Below are positions 62,952 to 64,000 of a DNA stretch of 64,000 nt, piece by piece (positions within the stretch are counted from its first letter, which is position 1; each line of letters opens with the position of its first letter). A program made the position numbers and the translations under genes. The stretch spans positions 31,432,804 through 31,496,803 of the forward strand of contig NC_084888.1 in the NCBI RefSeq assembly GCF_958979055.1, written 5' to 3'. The stretch comes from Alnus glutinosa. Lineage: Eukaryota > Streptophyta > Magnoliopsida > Fagales > Betulaceae. The notes below the pieces were generated by a model, which searched no databases, was not told the DNA's origin, and saw only the letters and a program-made list of their open reading frames with translations.

Positions 62952-64000
62952 GTATGGCCTAACTTTTTTGACAATTTCTTTTTTATTTTTGATTTGTTGC
63001 TTAACTAGTTGAAGAATTATGTGTAAATCTAACATGGGTTCGTTTCATATTTAACTATTATGGTCGAATGCATTGCGAAAGTTGGAAAGAAAAGCCATGG
63101 GTTTTGGCTCTTATTTGGAGTTTTTTTTTTTTTTTTTTTTGGAATTTTCCTTTGTTTTTGGTTGAATCTACGGTGTGTAATCGTGTATTTTTCCATTATT
63201 TTTTTTTTTTCCTTACAGAAGTTGTGGCCTTTCACTTAATTTATTTTTAGCAACGTCAATCAAATAAATATTATCTATAATTTGAGAATTTGAGATTCAA
63301 GATTACTGAATCAATTTGGTGAGCGGGTGAAGATATATGCTTGGATCTTGGAAGCTAAAAGATGAGTTCTTTGCTCATCTAATTCTTCAATTTATTTTGT
63401 AAACCGTGTTTGACATTATGAATGAGGAATTATATAGAATCTTTAGCTCAAAGATATATGGGTACTGTCTAACAGTCTCCTTTCGGGAGAGGGGGGAGGG
63501 ATAATTTATTTGGTTTTCATATGATTTGGGTTTAAATTTGTTGAGTATTCAGGTCTATGTTGAACAAGAGATGATTGCCAAGCTCTTTTATTGGGCATAG
63601 ATTGGGGGAGTAGTTAAAGGTTTAGCTTTGGAATAACTTGTGTATTGTGAAACAAAGAAATGAGTTCTTGCAGTTGAATGTGCTGACGGTTGATAGAAGA
63701 TATAAAGCATTAAAGTTGATGCTCGCATTTTTGGAAGCTCAGATAATGGAGGAGATAGTATGCAAATTGAATCTTGAAACTGTTTGGAGTTGGCTTGTTG
63801 TAAGTTTAATAGTTTACTATTTAGGATATTCATCTGCCACAGAGTCATTTTCATAACCTATTTGGAATTAGATGAAAATCAGATTATAATTTACAGGAAT
63901 ACCTGATTCAATGGAAGTTATTATTGAAAGGAGAAACCAATTTCAAGTACAGTAAATGAAGAGGGAATCAGTGTGAGAGGGAAAACAAATGAAACTTTGC
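62952..64000 (+). other. Possible first intron, no exon assigned
   Basis: T-rich sequence (T-runs at 63120-63140, 63199-63210). A 72-codon frame at 63638-63856 has no known similarity. Consistent with intronic DNA of a gene cut by the window edge, but unproven. Confidence 0.3.

Overview
This is plant nuclear DNA, almost certainly from a eudicot and perhaps a woody one. Genes are spliced with GT-AG introns, the tRNA-Tyr gene carries an intron, the background is AT-rich, and plant-type LINEs, Ty3 chromoviruses and small terminal-inverted-repeat (TIR) elements are abundant. The species cannot be named from the sequence alone.

Four protein genes can be assembled exon by exon with consistent reading phase. 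(1) An RZ-1-type glycine-rich RNA-binding protein lies on the minus strand (8030-11473); its CCHC zinc-knuckle module is present three times as exact 150-bp units. (2) A nine-exon SEEDLING PLASTID DEVELOPMENT 1 / Ycf45-type P-loop ATPase lies on the minus strand (18586-22615, 690 aa). (3) A six-exon ACT-domain-repeat protein of the ACR9/ACR10 type lies on the minus strand (25003-29819, 415 aa). (4) A four-exon RD19-type papain-like cysteine protease lies on the plus strand (47962-50881, 377 aa), with three CACGTG G-boxes upstream. One intron-containing tRNA-Tyr(GTA) gene lies on the minus strand at 51770-51860. The four genes belong to unrelated processes (RNA binding, plastid development, amino-acid sensing, proteolysis), and nothing suggests they form a functional cluster.

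Layout: 1-8 kb holds dispersed repeats, two retroelement derivatives and pseudogene scraps (Harbinger-type ORF1, CrRLK1L malectin domain). 8-30 kb is the gene-rich part, three minus-strand genes in a row, interrupted by a 5'-truncated LINE (14.2-17.5 kb) and nested small TIR elements. 30-47.6 kb is gene-poor and transposon-rich. It includes a LINE fragment with an 11-bp target duplication and an open 419-codon frame, and a second LINE (18-bp target duplication) whose 3' UTR was later hit by a 3.5-kb LTR-type element with a 5-bp duplication. 47.6-52.5 kb carries the protease and the tRNA gene.

52.7-63 kb is the most unusual part. A 1.35-kb block occurs twice in direct orientation and flanks a chromodomain-bearing Ty3 retrotransposon. 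That element itself carries a 1.1-kb solo LTR of another family and a hAT-like insertion. The junction at about 61600 joins a truncated 3' LTR to the start of the second, uninserted copy of the block. This fits either an unequal exchange between inserted and empty alleles or a haplotype misjoin in the assembly. The second copy looks like a promoter plus untranslated first exon of a gene that would run off the right edge.
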